A stretch of 44,163 bases of DNA from Bacteroidales bacterium (GCA_014800845.1 JAAVFJ010000070.1:1-44163); one strand, 5' to 3'; shown: positions 25,638 to 35,099, numbered from the stretch's first letter. A program made the numbers and translations. Notes: generated from the sequence alone by a model not told the origin.

Positions 25638-25742
25638 CGCCGATTTTTGTTATTCGCTGAGAATGACGGATTCCATTACCTGTTTTAAGCTAATTACAAT
25701 TCTTATATTAACTATTTATTTGTTAACTATTTAAATCAATCC

Positions 25743-28700
25743 ATGCTAATGAGCAAGTTTACGCATTGGCTTCTGTCGATGTTGGCTGTGATTACGGCCT
25801 TCCCCTCGGTGGCTGCCACGTTTGTCGGAGACCGCACTGATTTCCGCGACGAAACCATTTATTTCGCGATGACCACTCGTTTCTACGATGGTGACCCGAA
25901 AAACAATGTTCTCTGCTGGGACGGCCAGGCTGACCAGATCAAGAACAACGACCCCTGCTGGCGAGGTGACTTCGCCGGTCTTATCGAAAAGCTTCCTTAC
26001 ATCAAGGCTCTCGGCTTCACCGCCGTGTGGATCACTCCCGTAGTGCAGAACGCTTCCGGCTTCGACTACCACGGTTACCACGCCATGGACTTCTCCAAGG
26101 TAGACCTCCGCTACGAGTCTCGCACGGATTGGGGTTCGGATAAGGACGTGAAGTTCCAGGACCTCATCACTGCCGCTCACGATCTGGACATGAAGATTAT
26201 CCTCGACATCGTGCTCCAGCACACCGGCAACTTCGGTGAGGATAAGCTCTGCCATCTCTTCGACCGCCATCAGGACATACGTAACCAGGCCAAAATCGAG
26301 GCTTGTCTGCTGCCTGATCAGGAGAAGCTCGGCGGCAGCTCTTACTGGGACCTCGACCCCGACACCCAGCAGTATCCCACCCGCTTCAAGTACATGAAGA
26401 ATACTGACGGCCAGAACCATGACAGCAACAACTACTGGCATCATGTGGCCAACGCCTGGAACTGGGACGATCCCACCCGCTGGTGGGGCCAGATTGCCGG
26501 CGACTGTGTGGACCTCAACACCGAGAACCCCGCTGTGGTGGACTACCTCGTGGAATGCTACGGCGAGTTCATCAAGATGGGTGTTGACGGTTTCCGTATC
26601 GACACCACCGGCCACATCGCCCCCCTCACCTTCAACGCTGCCTTCATTCCCAAGTTCATCGAGCTGGGCGAGAAGTACAAGAGCAGCCGTAAGGGTGACG
26701 CTCCTTTCTACATGTTCGGCGAATGTTGCGCTCGCTTTGGCAGCGTTATCTATCGCGACCAGCACCTGCTTTCAAGCCACTACTACACCTGGAAGTCTGA
26801 CCCGAAACTCGTGGAGGAGTGGAAGCAGTATGACGCCGACTGGTGGGCAAGCCAGAATGTGCCTGAGGGGGCTGCTCCTCTCGGCAACATGCTGACCTGC
26901 GCCAAGGACCCTGGCACTGTGCACAACTCCGAGAACGTGTTCATGAAGAATGGCGCCTGGCACGACCCCGATTACTCTCAGGCTTCAGGCTTCAACGTAA
27001 TCGACTTCCCCATGCACTACAACTTCAACGATGCCGGTTCGGCAGTACGCATCGCTCAGGAGGGTGACAAGTACTACAACGACGCATCATGGAATGTGGT
27101 TTATGTTGACTCTCACGACTACTGCCCCGGCCCCAACGACCTCATCCGCTTCAATGGCGGCACTCAGCAGTGGGCAGAGAACCTCTCGCTCATGTTCACC
27201 TTCCGTGGCATCCCCTGTATCTACTACGGTTCAGAGGTAGAGTTCCAGAAGGGTAAGACCATCGACAAGGGCCCCCTGCTCGCCCTGGCTGAATCAGGTC
27301 GTGCATACTTCGGCGAATACCTGAAAGGCACTGTGAAGGCCGACGATTTCGGTGTGTTCACCGCTTCAGGCAACGTAGAGAAGACCCTTAACGGCGACCT
27401 CTCTCAGCACATCATTCGCCTCAACCAGATCCGCGCTGCTGTTCCCGCCCTGCGTAAAGGCCAGTACACTTTCGACGGCTGTAAGGCTAACGGCGGCTGG
27501 GCTTTCAAGCGCGCATACAAAGATTCTTACGCATTGGTAGCCATCAATGGTGGCGCAACATTCACCGGCGTGCCTTCAGGTACATATGTAGACCTCGTTA
27601 CCGGCGACTCATTCACTCCCACCGGCGGCTCTATCAGCGTAACAGCACCTACCACAAAGGGCCAGCTCCGTGTGCTCGTGAAGGACTGGAAGGGTGGCAA
27701 GGTCGGCACCGACGGCAAGTTCATCTACAAGACATCGCCCGTGGCTCACGGCGGTTCAGTGAATTTCTCTGACCCCGGCACCACCGAATACTACACCAAG
27801 GAGAGCGTGGTGGGCGACCCCTCAGTGAAATTCTCACCCGCAGGTGGCAGCTTCAAGACCGACACTCAGACCGTGAGCGTATCGCTCAACGAGGTGGCTA
27901 CCTCAGGCTGGTATCAGGTAGAGGGTGGCCAGAAAGTGACTCTCGCCGCCGGCCAGACCAAGACCTTTGTGGTAGGTCAGAACATGGTTTATGGCGAAAG
28001 CGTGAAAGTAACCTGGGGCGCTACCGACGGCAAGAGCGAATACACCGGCAGCGTGACCTACAAGAAGGTTGACCCCAACGCAACCATCACCGTCTACGTT
28101 AAGGCTCCCGCAGGTTCCTGCATGTATGCATGGGGCAAGGATGAGAGCGGCAAGGAAATCTATCCCTGCGGCACTTGGCCCGGCAAGACCCTCTCCGAGT
28201 CTACAACTGTAGATGGTCAGGAATACTACTACGTGACTTTCGATGGTCTGGAATCAGTAAACGTAATCTTTAACTGCGGCGGCAATCAGACCGGAAATAT
28301 CGAGGGTATCACCGAAGATGTATTCTATGAATATGACGGCGGCTCAAGCGCTAAGAAGCTTGATGTAAGCACCACTCCCGTTCCCTCAGTGAAGTTCTCA
28401 CCCAACGGCGGCAACTTCGTGGACAACGTGACTGTAAACGTAACTGTCTCCAACGCCACTTCCGCTTGGTACAAGATTGGCAGCGGCTCTCAGACCACCA
28501 TCTCCGGCAACTCTGCCACCTTCACTCTCGGCGGCGACATGAGCGTAGGCGAGAGCGTAGTGGTAACCTGGAGCGCCAGCAACGGCACCGAGACCAAGAC
28601 CGGCAGCGTGACCTTCCGCAAGATTGAGGAGCCCGTACTCCCCGAGGGTATCACCGTCTACTATGACAACTCCATCACCAACTGGTCAACCGTGAAGATT

Positions 28701-29063
28701 CACTACTGGGGTGGCGAAGAGGCATCCAGCTGGCCCGGCGTGGACATGATGCCCACTCAGGACAATGCCAAGATATTCATGTATGTTCTGCCCCTCGGCA
28801 CCACCGGCGTTGTGTTCAACAATGGTAATGGCGACCAGACTGACGACGTGATTCCCGTAGACCACCACCTCTACAAGGGCACCGGTGGCCGTGGCTTCTC
28901 CGACGAGGGCTATTACACCACCAGCGTAATCAGCATTGAGGCAGACGGCGCTGAGCTCCCCGTAGAGTACTTCAACATGCAGGGTATCCGCGTAAACAAT
29001 CCCACCCCCGGCTTCTACATCATGCGCCGCGGCAACAAGGTAGAGAAAGTCTACGTACACTGA
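25743..29063 (+). CDS. Secreted modular GH13 alpha-amylase
   Basis: The 1106-residue product degrades starch-like glucans outside the cell. A signal peptide (about 1-25) has no lipobox. The GH13 catalytic domain spans about 30-650: region I DIVLQH (155-160), region II GFRID with nucleophile Asp287, acid/base Glu327 in MFGECC, and VDSHD with Asp459. Then come HEX_C-type Ig-like module (693-775), CBM26-like starch-binding module (780-866), a second HEX_C module (881-961), and a second CBM26-like module (969-1058). The last 45 residues (VEYFNMQGIRV, PGFYIMRRGNKVEKVYV) resemble Bacteroidetes C-terminal secretion/sorting tails. No SusC/SusD pair is nearby. A second ATG two codons on is an equally good start. 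Confidence 0.93.
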   Translation: MLMSKFTHWLLSMLAVITAFPSVAATFVGDRTDFRDETIYFAMTTRFYDGDPKNNVLCWDGQADQIKNNDPCWRGDFAGLIEKLPYIKALGFTAVWITPVVQNASGFDYHGYHAMDFSKVDLRYESRTDWGSDKDVKFQDLITAAHDLDMKIILDIVLQHTGNFGEDKLCHLFDRHQDIRNQAKIEACLLPDQEKLGGSSYWDLDPDTQQYPTRFKYMKNTDGQNHDSNNYWHHVANAWNWDDPTRWWGQIAGDCVDLNTENPAVVDYLVECYGEFIKMGVDGFRIDTTGHIAPLTFNAAFIPKFIELGEKYKSSRKGDAPFYMFGECCARFGSVIYRDQHLLSSHYYTWKSDPKLVEEWKQYDADWWASQNVPEGAAPLGNMLTCAKDPGTVHNSENVFMKNGAWHDPDYSQASGFNVIDFPMHYNFNDAGSAVRIAQEGDKYYNDASWNVVYVDSHDYCPGPNDLIRFNGGTQQWAENLSLMFTFRGIPCIYYGSEVEFQKGKTIDKGPLLALAESGRAYFGEYLKGTVKADDFGVFTASGNVEKTLNGDLSQHIIRLNQIRAAVPALRKGQYTFDGCKANGGWAFKRAYKDSYALVAINGGATFTGVPSGTYVDLVTGDSFTPTGGSISVTAPTTKGQLRVLVKDWKGGKVGTDGKFIYKTSPVAHGGSVNFSDPGTTEYYTKESVVGDPSVKFSPAGGSFKTDTQTVSVSLNEVATSGWYQVEGGQKVTLAAGQTKTFVVGQNMVYGESVKVTWGATDGKSEYTGSVTYKKVDPNATITVYVKAPAGSCMYAWGKDESGKEIYPCGTWPGKTLSESTTVDGQEYYYVTFDGLESVNVIFNCGGNQTGNIEGITEDVFYEYDGGSSAKKLDVSTTPVPSVKFSPNGGNFVDNVTVNVTVSNATSAWYKIGSGSQTTISGNSATFTLGGDMSVGESVVVTWSASNGTETKTGSVTFRKIEEPVLPEGITVYYDNSITNWSTVKIHYWGGEEASSWPGVDMMPTQDNAKIFMYVLPLGTTGVVFNNGNGDQTDDVIPVDHHLYKGTGGRGFSDEGYYTTSVISIEADGAELPVEYFNMQGIRVNNPTPGFYIMRRGNKVEKVYVH

Positions 29064-29111
29064 TTTCCCACTGCGGCTGCCCTCTGACAGCAGCCTGCAG
29101 TAATCCATAAA

Positions 29112-29146
29112 GGCGGGACCGAGTCGACCATGACCCGGCCCTGCTT
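29112..29146 (+). terminator. Terminator of the amylase gene
   Basis: Imperfect GC-rich hairpin (GCGGGACCGAGTC with GACCCGGCCCTGC) followed by TTATTTTTAT. Confidence 0.65.
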
Positions 29147-29177
29147 ATTTTTATGCGCATGAGGGGGGAGCACAATC

Positions 29178-29208
29178 TTTGCAGTCCGGGAAACTTTTCG
29201 TAACTTTG
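29178..29208 (+). promoter_or_regulatory. Promoter of the S1/P1 nuclease operon
   Basis: TTTG 29178-29181 and TAACTTTG 29201-29208, 19 bp apart. Predicted start about 29213-29215, at or within two bases of the ATG at 29215. Confidence 0.65.
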
Positions 29209-29214
29209 CAGTGT

Positions 29215-30048
29215 ATGAAACGCAACAGCTTAATTTGTACGGCAGGCCGCGCGGCGGCTCTGCTGCTGATGACCCCCACTGCGCTGCTTGGCTTCGGCTG
29301 GGGGCAGAAGGGTCACGACACCACGGCGGCCATAGCTACCCGCCATCTCACTCCCCGCACGGCTGCGGCCGTGGACTTCCTGCTGAAGGGGCAGAGCATG
29401 GTCTACTGGGCCAACTGGCTCGACAATGCTTCCCACACCCCTGAGTATGCCTATTCCAAGACCTGGCACTATAAAAACATAGACCCTGACGAGACTTTTG
29501 AGAACGCCTATATTTATCCCGGTGGCGACATAATCATAGCTCTCAATGAGCAGACCCGCGCTCTGCGAAATCCTGCTACCACACCCGCCGATGCCGCTCT
29601 CGCCCTCAAGATGGTGATTCACCTCATGGGAGACCTGCATCAGCCCCTGCACATGGGGCGCCGAAACGACCTGGGGGGCAATAAGCGCCAGGTGAAGTTC
29701 TTCAGCCGCGACACCAACCTGCACTCCGTGTGGGACACCTCCCTGCCCGACATTGCTCACAAGTGGAGCTACACGGAGTGGGTGGACCAGATTGACCGCG
29801 CCACACCCGCCATGGAGGCTGTGATTACCGCAGGCGATTTCACTGACTGGGGCAAGGAGACTTACGGGCTTGCCACCGAGGTCTACGAGGCTACCCCCGA
29901 GGGCACCGTGGTCTCTTACGACTACATAGCGCGCTGGACGCCGGTCATAGAGCAGCAATTCCTCAAGGGGGGGCTGCGACTGGCCTATATCCTCAATTCC
30001 ATCTATGATCCCGAATTCATGAATCTGGCCGGGGAGGGTGCGAAATGA
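29215..30048 (+). CDS. S1/P1-type zinc nuclease
   Basis: S1/P1 nucleases are secreted, tri-zinc, single-strand-preferring nucleases. The 277-residue product has a signal peptide ending before FGWGQKGHDTTAAIA; Trp29 would be the first or nearly first mature residue, as the family requires, with His34 as the next ligand. Further ligands are seen in ANWLDNASH, KTWHYKNID, and the diagnostic HLMGDLHQPLHMG. The start at 29215 is preferred to an upstream in-frame codon at 29179, which lies inside the promoter. It overlaps the HSDR_N gene by 4 nt (ATGA), heading a four-gene unit. Likely role: periplasmic nucleic acid scavenging. Confidence 0.9.
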   Translation: MKRNSLICTAGRAAALLLMTPTALLGFGWGQKGHDTTAAIATRHLTPRTAAAVDFLLKGQSMVYWANWLDNASHTPEYAYSKTWHYKNIDPDETFENAYIYPGGDIIIALNEQTRALRNPATTPADAALALKMVIHLMGDLHQPLHMGRRNDLGGNKRQVKFFSRDTNLHSVWDTSLPDIAHKWSYTEWVDQIDRATPAMEAVITAGDFTDWGKETYGLATEVYEATPEGTVVSYDYIARWTPVIEQQFLKGGLRLAYILNSIYDPEFMNLAGEGAK

Positions 30049-30524
30049 ACAGGCTCCCCAGTCTGCATCTGCCGGACTACCCGGTGAAGATACGCCGCGA
30101 AGCCGAGAGGTTGCAGATCTTCGACCCGGTGCGTGGCAAGTATGTGGCTCTCACCCCTGAGGAGTATGTGAGGCAGCGCTTCACGGCGTGGCTCATCAAC
30201 GACCTGCACTACCCGGCTTCACTTATGAACAATGAGATAGCGCTCGAGGTGAACGGCACGCGCCGCCGCTGCGACACTCTGGTGTTTGACCGCACCGGCG
30301 CTCACTTCATGGTGATAGAGTATAAGGCGCCCGAGGTGCAGATCACTCAGGAGGTGTTTGACCAGATAGCCCGCTACAACATGGCTCTGCGTGCGCGGTA
30401 TCTGACCGTGAGCAACGGGCTGCAGCACTATTGCTGCCTGATGGACTATGAACACGACACGTATCACTTCGTGCGTGAGATTCCTGATTTCATGCGCGTA
30501 AACCTTGACCTTTCTTCAAATTAG
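30045..30524 (+). CDS. HSDR_N-type PD-(D/E)XK domain protein
   Basis: The 159-residue protein matches the stand-alone type I restriction enzyme R protein N-terminal domain family common in Bacteroidetes. The N-terminal part has YVRQRFTAWLINDLHYP, then the nuclease-fold core with Asp in RRCDTLVFD and the VIEYKAPE motif (ExK). No helicase or modification genes of a type I system are near, so it is not a restriction enzyme by itself. Its place between an S1/P1 nuclease (4-nt overlap) and a UvrD-type helicase (one base between stop and start codon) suggests nucleic acid processing, but its substrate is unknown. Confidence 0.8.
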   Translation: MNRLPSLHLPDYPVKIRREAERLQIFDPVRGKYVALTPEEYVRQRFTAWLINDLHYPASLMNNEIALEVNGTRRRCDTLVFDRTGAHFMVIEYKAPEVQITQEVFDQIARYNMALRARYLTVSNGLQHYCCLMDYEHDTYHFVREIPDFMRVNLDLSSN

Positions 30525-30525
30525 A

Positions 30526-32898
30526 ATGATCTCTGAGCAACAGACAAATATACCCGACTACCTCACCTCGCTCAATGAGCAGCAGCTCGCCGCAGTGATG
30601 TACACCGAGGGCCCCTCGCTCGTGATAGCGGGTGCCGGCTCGGGCAAGACGCGTGTGCTGACCTACAAGATTGTGCACCTGCTGCAGCTCGGTTTCGAGC
30701 CCTGGCGCATCATGGCGCTGACTTTCACTAACAAGGCGGCGCGCGAGATGAAGGAGCGCATCAGCTCGGTGGTGGGGGAGCGCATAGCCTCGAGGTTGTG
30801 GATGGGCACCTTCCACTCCGTGTTTCTGCGCATACTCCGCGCACACTCCGACCTGCTGGGTTATCGCCACGACTTCACCATCTACGACGCCTCGGACTCC
30901 AAGGCCCTCGTGACGGGTATCATCAAGGACCTGAACCTGGACAGCAAGGTCTATAAGGCGGCCACCATAGCCGGCATAATCTCCTCGGCCAAGAACTCGC
31001 TCATCTCCGTGGAGCAGTATCTGAAAGATGCCGACTTCGCCAAGCGTGACGCGGCCATGCATCGCCCCATGACCGGGCGCATCTATAAGCTCTACTGCGA
31101 GCGTTGCCGCCTGGCGCAGGCCATGGATTTCGACGATATCCTCTTCTACATGAATGTGCTGCTGCGCGACCACCCCGACGTGCTCCGCCACTATCAGGAG
31201 TATTTCCGCTACATACTTGTCGACGAGTATCAGGACACCAACTTCGCGCAGCATCTCATCATCTCGCGCCTTAGCGAGCTCACGCGAAATCTCTGCGTGG
31301 TGGGCGACGATGCCCAGAGCATCTACTCCTTCCGCGGTGCGAACATAGCCAATATCCTGGGGCTGGAGCGCCACTATCCCGACCTGCGTATCTTCAAGCT
31401 CGAGCGCAATTACCGCAGCACGCAGAACATAATCAACGCCGCAGGTTCGCTCATAAAGAAAAACCGCAACCAGATTCCCAAAAACGTATTCTCGAAGAAT
31501 GAAGAGGGGGAGAGGGTGAAAGTAATCTCAGCCTATTCCGACCTGGACGAGGCTGCGCTGGTGGCCGGCCTGATCAGCGGCACGCGGCTGGCTCAGCATG
31601 ACAGTTTCGACCAGTACGCCGTGCTCTACCGCACCAATGCCCAGAGCCGTCTACTGGAGGAATCGCTGCGTAAGCGCTCCATACCCTATAGAATCTACGG
31701 TGGCCTTTCCTTCTATCAACGCAAAGAGGTGAAGGATGCCATCTGCTATTTCCGCATGGCCATAAACCCCGACGACGATGAGGCGCTGCGCCGTGTAATC
31801 AATTATCCGGCACGTGGCATCGGTGCCACTACGCTGAAAAAGGTGAGCACCCTGGCCATAGAGAAGGGGATGAGCATGTGGCAGGTGGTCTCCGATCCCG
31901 TGGGGGCAGGCCTTGATGTCAACAGGGGCACCGCTAACAAGCTCATAGGCTTTGCCAATCTGATAGAGGACTTCATAGCCGACAACGCCAGGGGGGCGAG
32001 TGCCGACGAGCTGGCGCAGCTTATCTATAACCGCACCGGCATGCTCTCCTCGCTCATGCATGACAATACGCCCGAGGCCATCTCCCGCTCGGAGAACCTG
32101 CAGGAGTTGCGCAACGGTATTCAGGAATTTATCCAGACGCGCCTCTCGCTCGGCGAGGAGGACATAAGCATGGGTGCGTTCCTCAGCGAGGTCTCGTTGG
32201 CAACCGACCAGGACACCAAGGATGCTGCCGATGACGATGAGCCGAAAGTGACGCTCATGACCATGCACGCCGCCAAGGGTCTGGAGTTTAAGAACATCTA
32301 CATAGTGGGCGCCGAAGAAGAGCTCATCCCCTCGTCCATGTGCATGGATTCCCTGGAGGAGATAGAGGAGGAGCGGCGACTGCTCTATGTGGCCATAACC
32401 CGCGCCAAGGAGCATTGCACCATCACTTACGCCTCGCAGATGCGCCACCGCAACGGCCAGCCTACCTTCCCGCGCCCCTCGCGCTTCCTGCGTGAGATTG
32501 ACACCCGCTTCGTGAAGCTGGAAAATTCATCGGCCATGGGGGTAGGGCAGACCGGTGTGCAGGCTGTGAACAATTACCGGCAGAGCTACTCGCGTCCGCA
32601 GTTCTTCAGCTCGGGAGCTCCGCTGCGCAGCATGCCCCCCTCAGAGCCGGAGCAGCCCCGATTGCGCACCAATTCGCGCGCCAGAGTTTCCGCAGCCACA
32701 CCCGCGGTGGCCAAAGAGACCGCTGCCAGAGCCGCACAGCTGGCCGAGGGGATGAGGGTAAACCACGCCCGCTTCGGTGCCGGCACTATCCTCAGCATCG
32801 AGGGGGAAGGCGCTGACACGGCCCTCACTATTGAGTTTGATGACTTCGGGCAGAAGCGCATAATCCTGCGTTTCGCCAAATTAGATATTATAGAGTGA
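30526..32898 (+). CDS. UvrD/PcrA-family ATP-dependent DNA helicase
   Basis: The 790-residue SF1A 3'-5' helicase has the Q motif LNEQQLAAV, Walker A AGAGSGKTR, motif Ia FTNKAAREMKER, Walker B VDEYQDTN, motif III GDDAQSIYSFRGA, motif IV ERNYRSTQ, motif V TMHAAKGLEF and motif VI RRLLYVAITRAK. The C-terminal region after a Pro/Ser/Arg linker ends in a Tudor-like segment (VNHARFGAGTILSIEG) typical of PcrA-type proteins. It functions in repair and replication. The start at 30526 follows the upstream stop by one base; an alternative upstream start would overlap the preceding gene. It shares TGATG with nspC. Confidence 0.93.
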   Translation: MISEQQTNIPDYLTSLNEQQLAAVMYTEGPSLVIAGAGSGKTRVLTYKIVHLLQLGFEPWRIMALTFTNKAAREMKERISSVVGERIASRLWMGTFHSVFLRILRAHSDLLGYRHDFTIYDASDSKALVTGIIKDLNLDSKVYKAATIAGIISSAKNSLISVEQYLKDADFAKRDAAMHRPMTGRIYKLYCERCRLAQAMDFDDILFYMNVLLRDHPDVLRHYQEYFRYILVDEYQDTNFAQHLIISRLSELTRNLCVVGDDAQSIYSFRGANIANILGLERHYPDLRIFKLERNYRSTQNIINAAGSLIKKNRNQIPKNVFSKNEEGERVKVISAYSDLDEAALVAGLISGTRLAQHDSFDQYAVLYRTNAQSRLLEESLRKRSIPYRIYGGLSFYQRKEVKDAICYFRMAINPDDDEALRRVINYPARGIGATTLKKVSTLAIEKGMSMWQVVSDPVGAGLDVNRGTANKLIGFANLIEDFIADNARGASADELAQLIYNRTGMLSSLMHDNTPEAISRSENLQELRNGIQEFIQTRLSLGEEDISMGAFLSEVSLATDQDTKDAADDDEPKVTLMTMHAAKGLEFKNIYIVGAEEELIPSSMCMDSLEEIEEERRLLYVAITRAKEHCTITYASQMRHRNGQPTFPRPSRFLREIDTRFVKLENSSAMGVGQTGVQAVNNYRQSYSRPQFFSSGAPLRSMPPSEPEQPRLRTNSRARVSAATPAVAKETAARAAQLAEGMRVNHARFGAGTILSIEGEGADTALTIEFDDFGQKRIILRFAKLDIIE

Positions 32899-34052
32899 TG
32901 ACACAACAGGAAATCAAGACACCATATTATATAGTCTACGAGGACAAGCTGCGTCGCAATCTGTCGCTCATAAAGGATGTGGCAGACCGCGCAGGCGTAG
33001 AGATTATCATGGCTTTCAAGGCCAACGCTCTCTGGAAGACCTTCCCGATTATCAGGGAATACACAGGCGCCTCCACTGCCTCCTCGCTCAATGAGATGCA
33101 GCTCTCGCTCGACTATCTTAAAGGTGATGTACACGCTTATTGCCCCGTCTATACCCCCGAGACATTCCCGAAATTCATGGAGGGGTGCAGCCACATCACT
33201 TTCAACAGCATAGCCCAGTATGAGCGTTTCGCCTCCGACATAGCGGCTCACAACGCAGCCGGGAGTGGCCACCGGGTCTCGGCCGGGCTGCGCGTAAATC
33301 CGCAGTGCTCGGTGATTGACACAGACATCTACAACCCCTGTCTGCCGGGCAGCCGCTTCGGTATGACGGCCGATATGATAGGTCCGCGTCTGCCCGAGGG
33401 ACTGGAGGGCTTGCATTTCCATGCCCTCTGCGAAAGCTCCAGCTTCGACCTGGAGAGGGTGCTCGCCGCCTTCGAGGAGCAGTTCGGCCACCTGCTGCCG
33501 CAAGTGAAGTGGGTGAACATGGGTGGCGGACACCTGATGACCCGCGAGGGCTATGACCGCGAGCATCTGATAAAAGTGCTCAAGGGCTTCCGCGAGCGCC
33601 ATCCTCACCTGCAAATAATCATGGAACCGGGCAGTGCCTTCACCTGGCGCACCGGCGACCTCATAACCACCGTGATGGATGTTGTGGAGAATCAGGGAGT
33701 GAAGACCGCCATAATCGACGCCTCGTTTGCCTGCCACATGCCCGACTGCCTGGAGATGCCCTACAAGCCCGCCATAACCGAAGCGCTCCCCGACGACGCT
33801 ACCGAGGGTGAGGCCTATCGCCTCGGCGGCAACTCCTGCCTGAGCGGCGACTACACCGGCGACTGGCGCTTTGCCACCCCCCTGAAGCCTGGACAGCGCC
33901 TCACGCTCGAGGACATGAACCACTACACCACGGTCAAGACCAACATGTTTAACGGCATACAGCACCCCTCCATCTGGCTGCAAAGCTCCGACGGCACCCT
34001 CAGCTGCCTGCGCGAGTTCACCTACGCCGACTACCGCGACCGAATGGACTAA
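32898..34052 (+). CDS. nspC: Carboxynorspermidine decarboxylase
   Basis: NspC is a fold-type III PLP enzyme that decarboxylates carboxy(nor)spermidine in the alternative polyamine pathway of gut Bacteroidetes. The 384-residue product has PLP-binding Lys41 in IIMAFKANALWKTF, the HFHALCES segment, the glycine-rich phosphate loop MGGGHL, EPGSAF, and the C-terminal YTTVKTNMFNG. The ATG at 32898 overlaps the helicase stop by one base. The partner carboxyspermidine dehydrogenase is not adjacent. Three bases after the stop, telomere-like element B begins. Confidence 0.9.
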   Translation: MTQQEIKTPYYIVYEDKLRRNLSLIKDVADRAGVEIIMAFKANALWKTFPIIREYTGASTASSLNEMQLSLDYLKGDVHAYCPVYTPETFPKFMEGCSHITFNSIAQYERFASDIAAHNAAGSGHRVSAGLRVNPQCSVIDTDIYNPCLPGSRFGMTADMIGPRLPEGLEGLHFHALCESSSFDLERVLAAFEEQFGHLLPQVKWVNMGGGHLMTREGYDREHLIKVLKGFRERHPHLQIIMEPGSAFTWRTGDLITTVMDVVENQGVKTAIIDASFACHMPDCLEMPYKPAITEALPDDATEGEAYRLGGNSCLSGDYTGDWRFATPLKPGQRLTLEDMNHYTTVKTNMFNGIQHPSIWLQSSDGTLSCLREFTYADYRDRMD

Positions 34053-34055
34053 CCT

Positions 34056-34240
34056 GGGTGAAGGGTTAAGGGTTACGGGTTAAGGGTTAGGGGGCGAGAA
34101 CTTCGAGTCTTCCGAGAACTCTGAGAACTCCGAATCTAACAGCCCAAGCTCAGACCCATAACCCTTAACCCCTAACCCCTAACCCATAACCCATAACCCA
34201 TAACCCCTAACCCTTAACCCCTAACCCTTAACCCCTAACC
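34056..34240. repeat. Telomere-like intergenic element B
   Basis: Occupies the whole nspC-lipA gap. The G-rich left arm has about five GGTTANG units (34057-34091). The core is in inverse orientation to element A: four 9-bp units (34098-34133, GAACTCCGA type) then ATCTAACAGCCC (34134-34145). The right arm has twelve perfect-length heptamers of the form CCNTAAC (34156-34239). The arms are complementary. Eight bases separate the last unit from the lipA ATG. Confidence 0.88.
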
Positions 34241-34247
34241 TAAAACA

Positions 34248-35099
34248 ATGAAAGCCGACTTCCGACATAAACCCGAGTGGCTGCGCATAAAGTTGCCGCG
34301 CGGATTCAAAGCCGAGCAGGTAGTGGGCCTGCTCAATGACCGCCATATCCACACCATCTGCTCCTCAGGCATGTGCCCCAACCGCGGGGAGTGCTGGAGC
34401 CGAGGCACCGCTACCTTCATGATTGGCGGCAATGTCTGCACACGCGCCTGCCGCTTCTGCAACGTGGCCACCGGACGCCCCGCACCCCTCGACCCCGCTG
34501 AGATAGAACACATAGCCGGCAGCGTCAAGGAGCTGGGCCTGAAGCACGTGGTCCTCACATCTGTGGACCGCGACGACCTGCCCGACTACGGCGCCGCTCA
34601 CTGGGCCGCCATGGTGAGACGCATCCACGAGCTCAGCCCCGAGACCACAATAGAGACCCTCATCCCCGACATGCGCGGACGCCATGACCTGCTCGACCTC
34701 ATCATAGCCGAACGCCCCGACGTGATTTCCCACAACATGGAGACAGTGCGCCGACTCACCCCCGATGTGCGCAGCGTGGCCACTTACGACTGTTCGCTCG
34801 GCGTGCTCCGCCATCTCTCCTCACGCGGCGTGCGCACCAAGAGCGGCATAATGCTGGGCCTGGGCGAGACCCACGACGAGATAATCGAGACCCTGCGCGA
34901 CCTGCGCGAAGCCGGTTGCCACGTAGTGACCATAGGCCAATATCTGCAGCCCACCCGCAAGCACTGGCCCGTGCAGGAATACATAGAGCCCGAAGAGTTT
35001 GACCGCCTCGGCGAGATAGCCCGCGGCATGGGCTTCACGCATGTGGAGAGCGCCCCGATGGTGCGCAGCAGCTACCACGCCGAGAAGCATGTGCTATGA
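34248..35099 (+). CDS. lipA: Lipoyl synthase
   Basis: LipA is a radical SAM enzyme inserting two sulfurs into protein-bound octanoate. The 283-residue product carries both cluster motifs: the auxiliary cluster cysteines at 38, 43 and 49 (CSSGMCPNRGEC) and the radical-SAM triad at 64, 68 and 71 (CTRACRFC). The C-terminal RSSYHAEKH supplies the serine ligand of the auxiliary cluster. The ATG overlaps nothing upstream; the 195 nt before it are entirely repeat element B, so no ordinary promoter is visible. It overlaps lipB by 4 nt. Confidence 0.95.
   Translation: MKADFRHKPEWLRIKLPRGFKAEQVVGLLNDRHIHTICSSGMCPNRGECWSRGTATFMIGGNVCTRACRFCNVATGRPAPLDPAEIEHIAGSVKELGLKHVVLTSVDRDDLPDYGAAHWAAMVRRIHELSPETTIETLIPDMRGRHDLLDLIIAERPDVISHNMETVRRLTPDVRSVATYDCSLGVLRHLSSRGVRTKSGIMLGLGETHDEIIETLRDLREAGCHVVTIGQYLQPTRKHWPVQEYIEPEEFDRLGEIARGMGFTHVESAPMVRSSYHAEKHVL

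Noticed and set aside
32586..33983. 465-codon open frame on the minus strand
   Set aside because: Antisense to the helicase end and nspC, both of which have complete motifs; composition is typical of a shadow frame.
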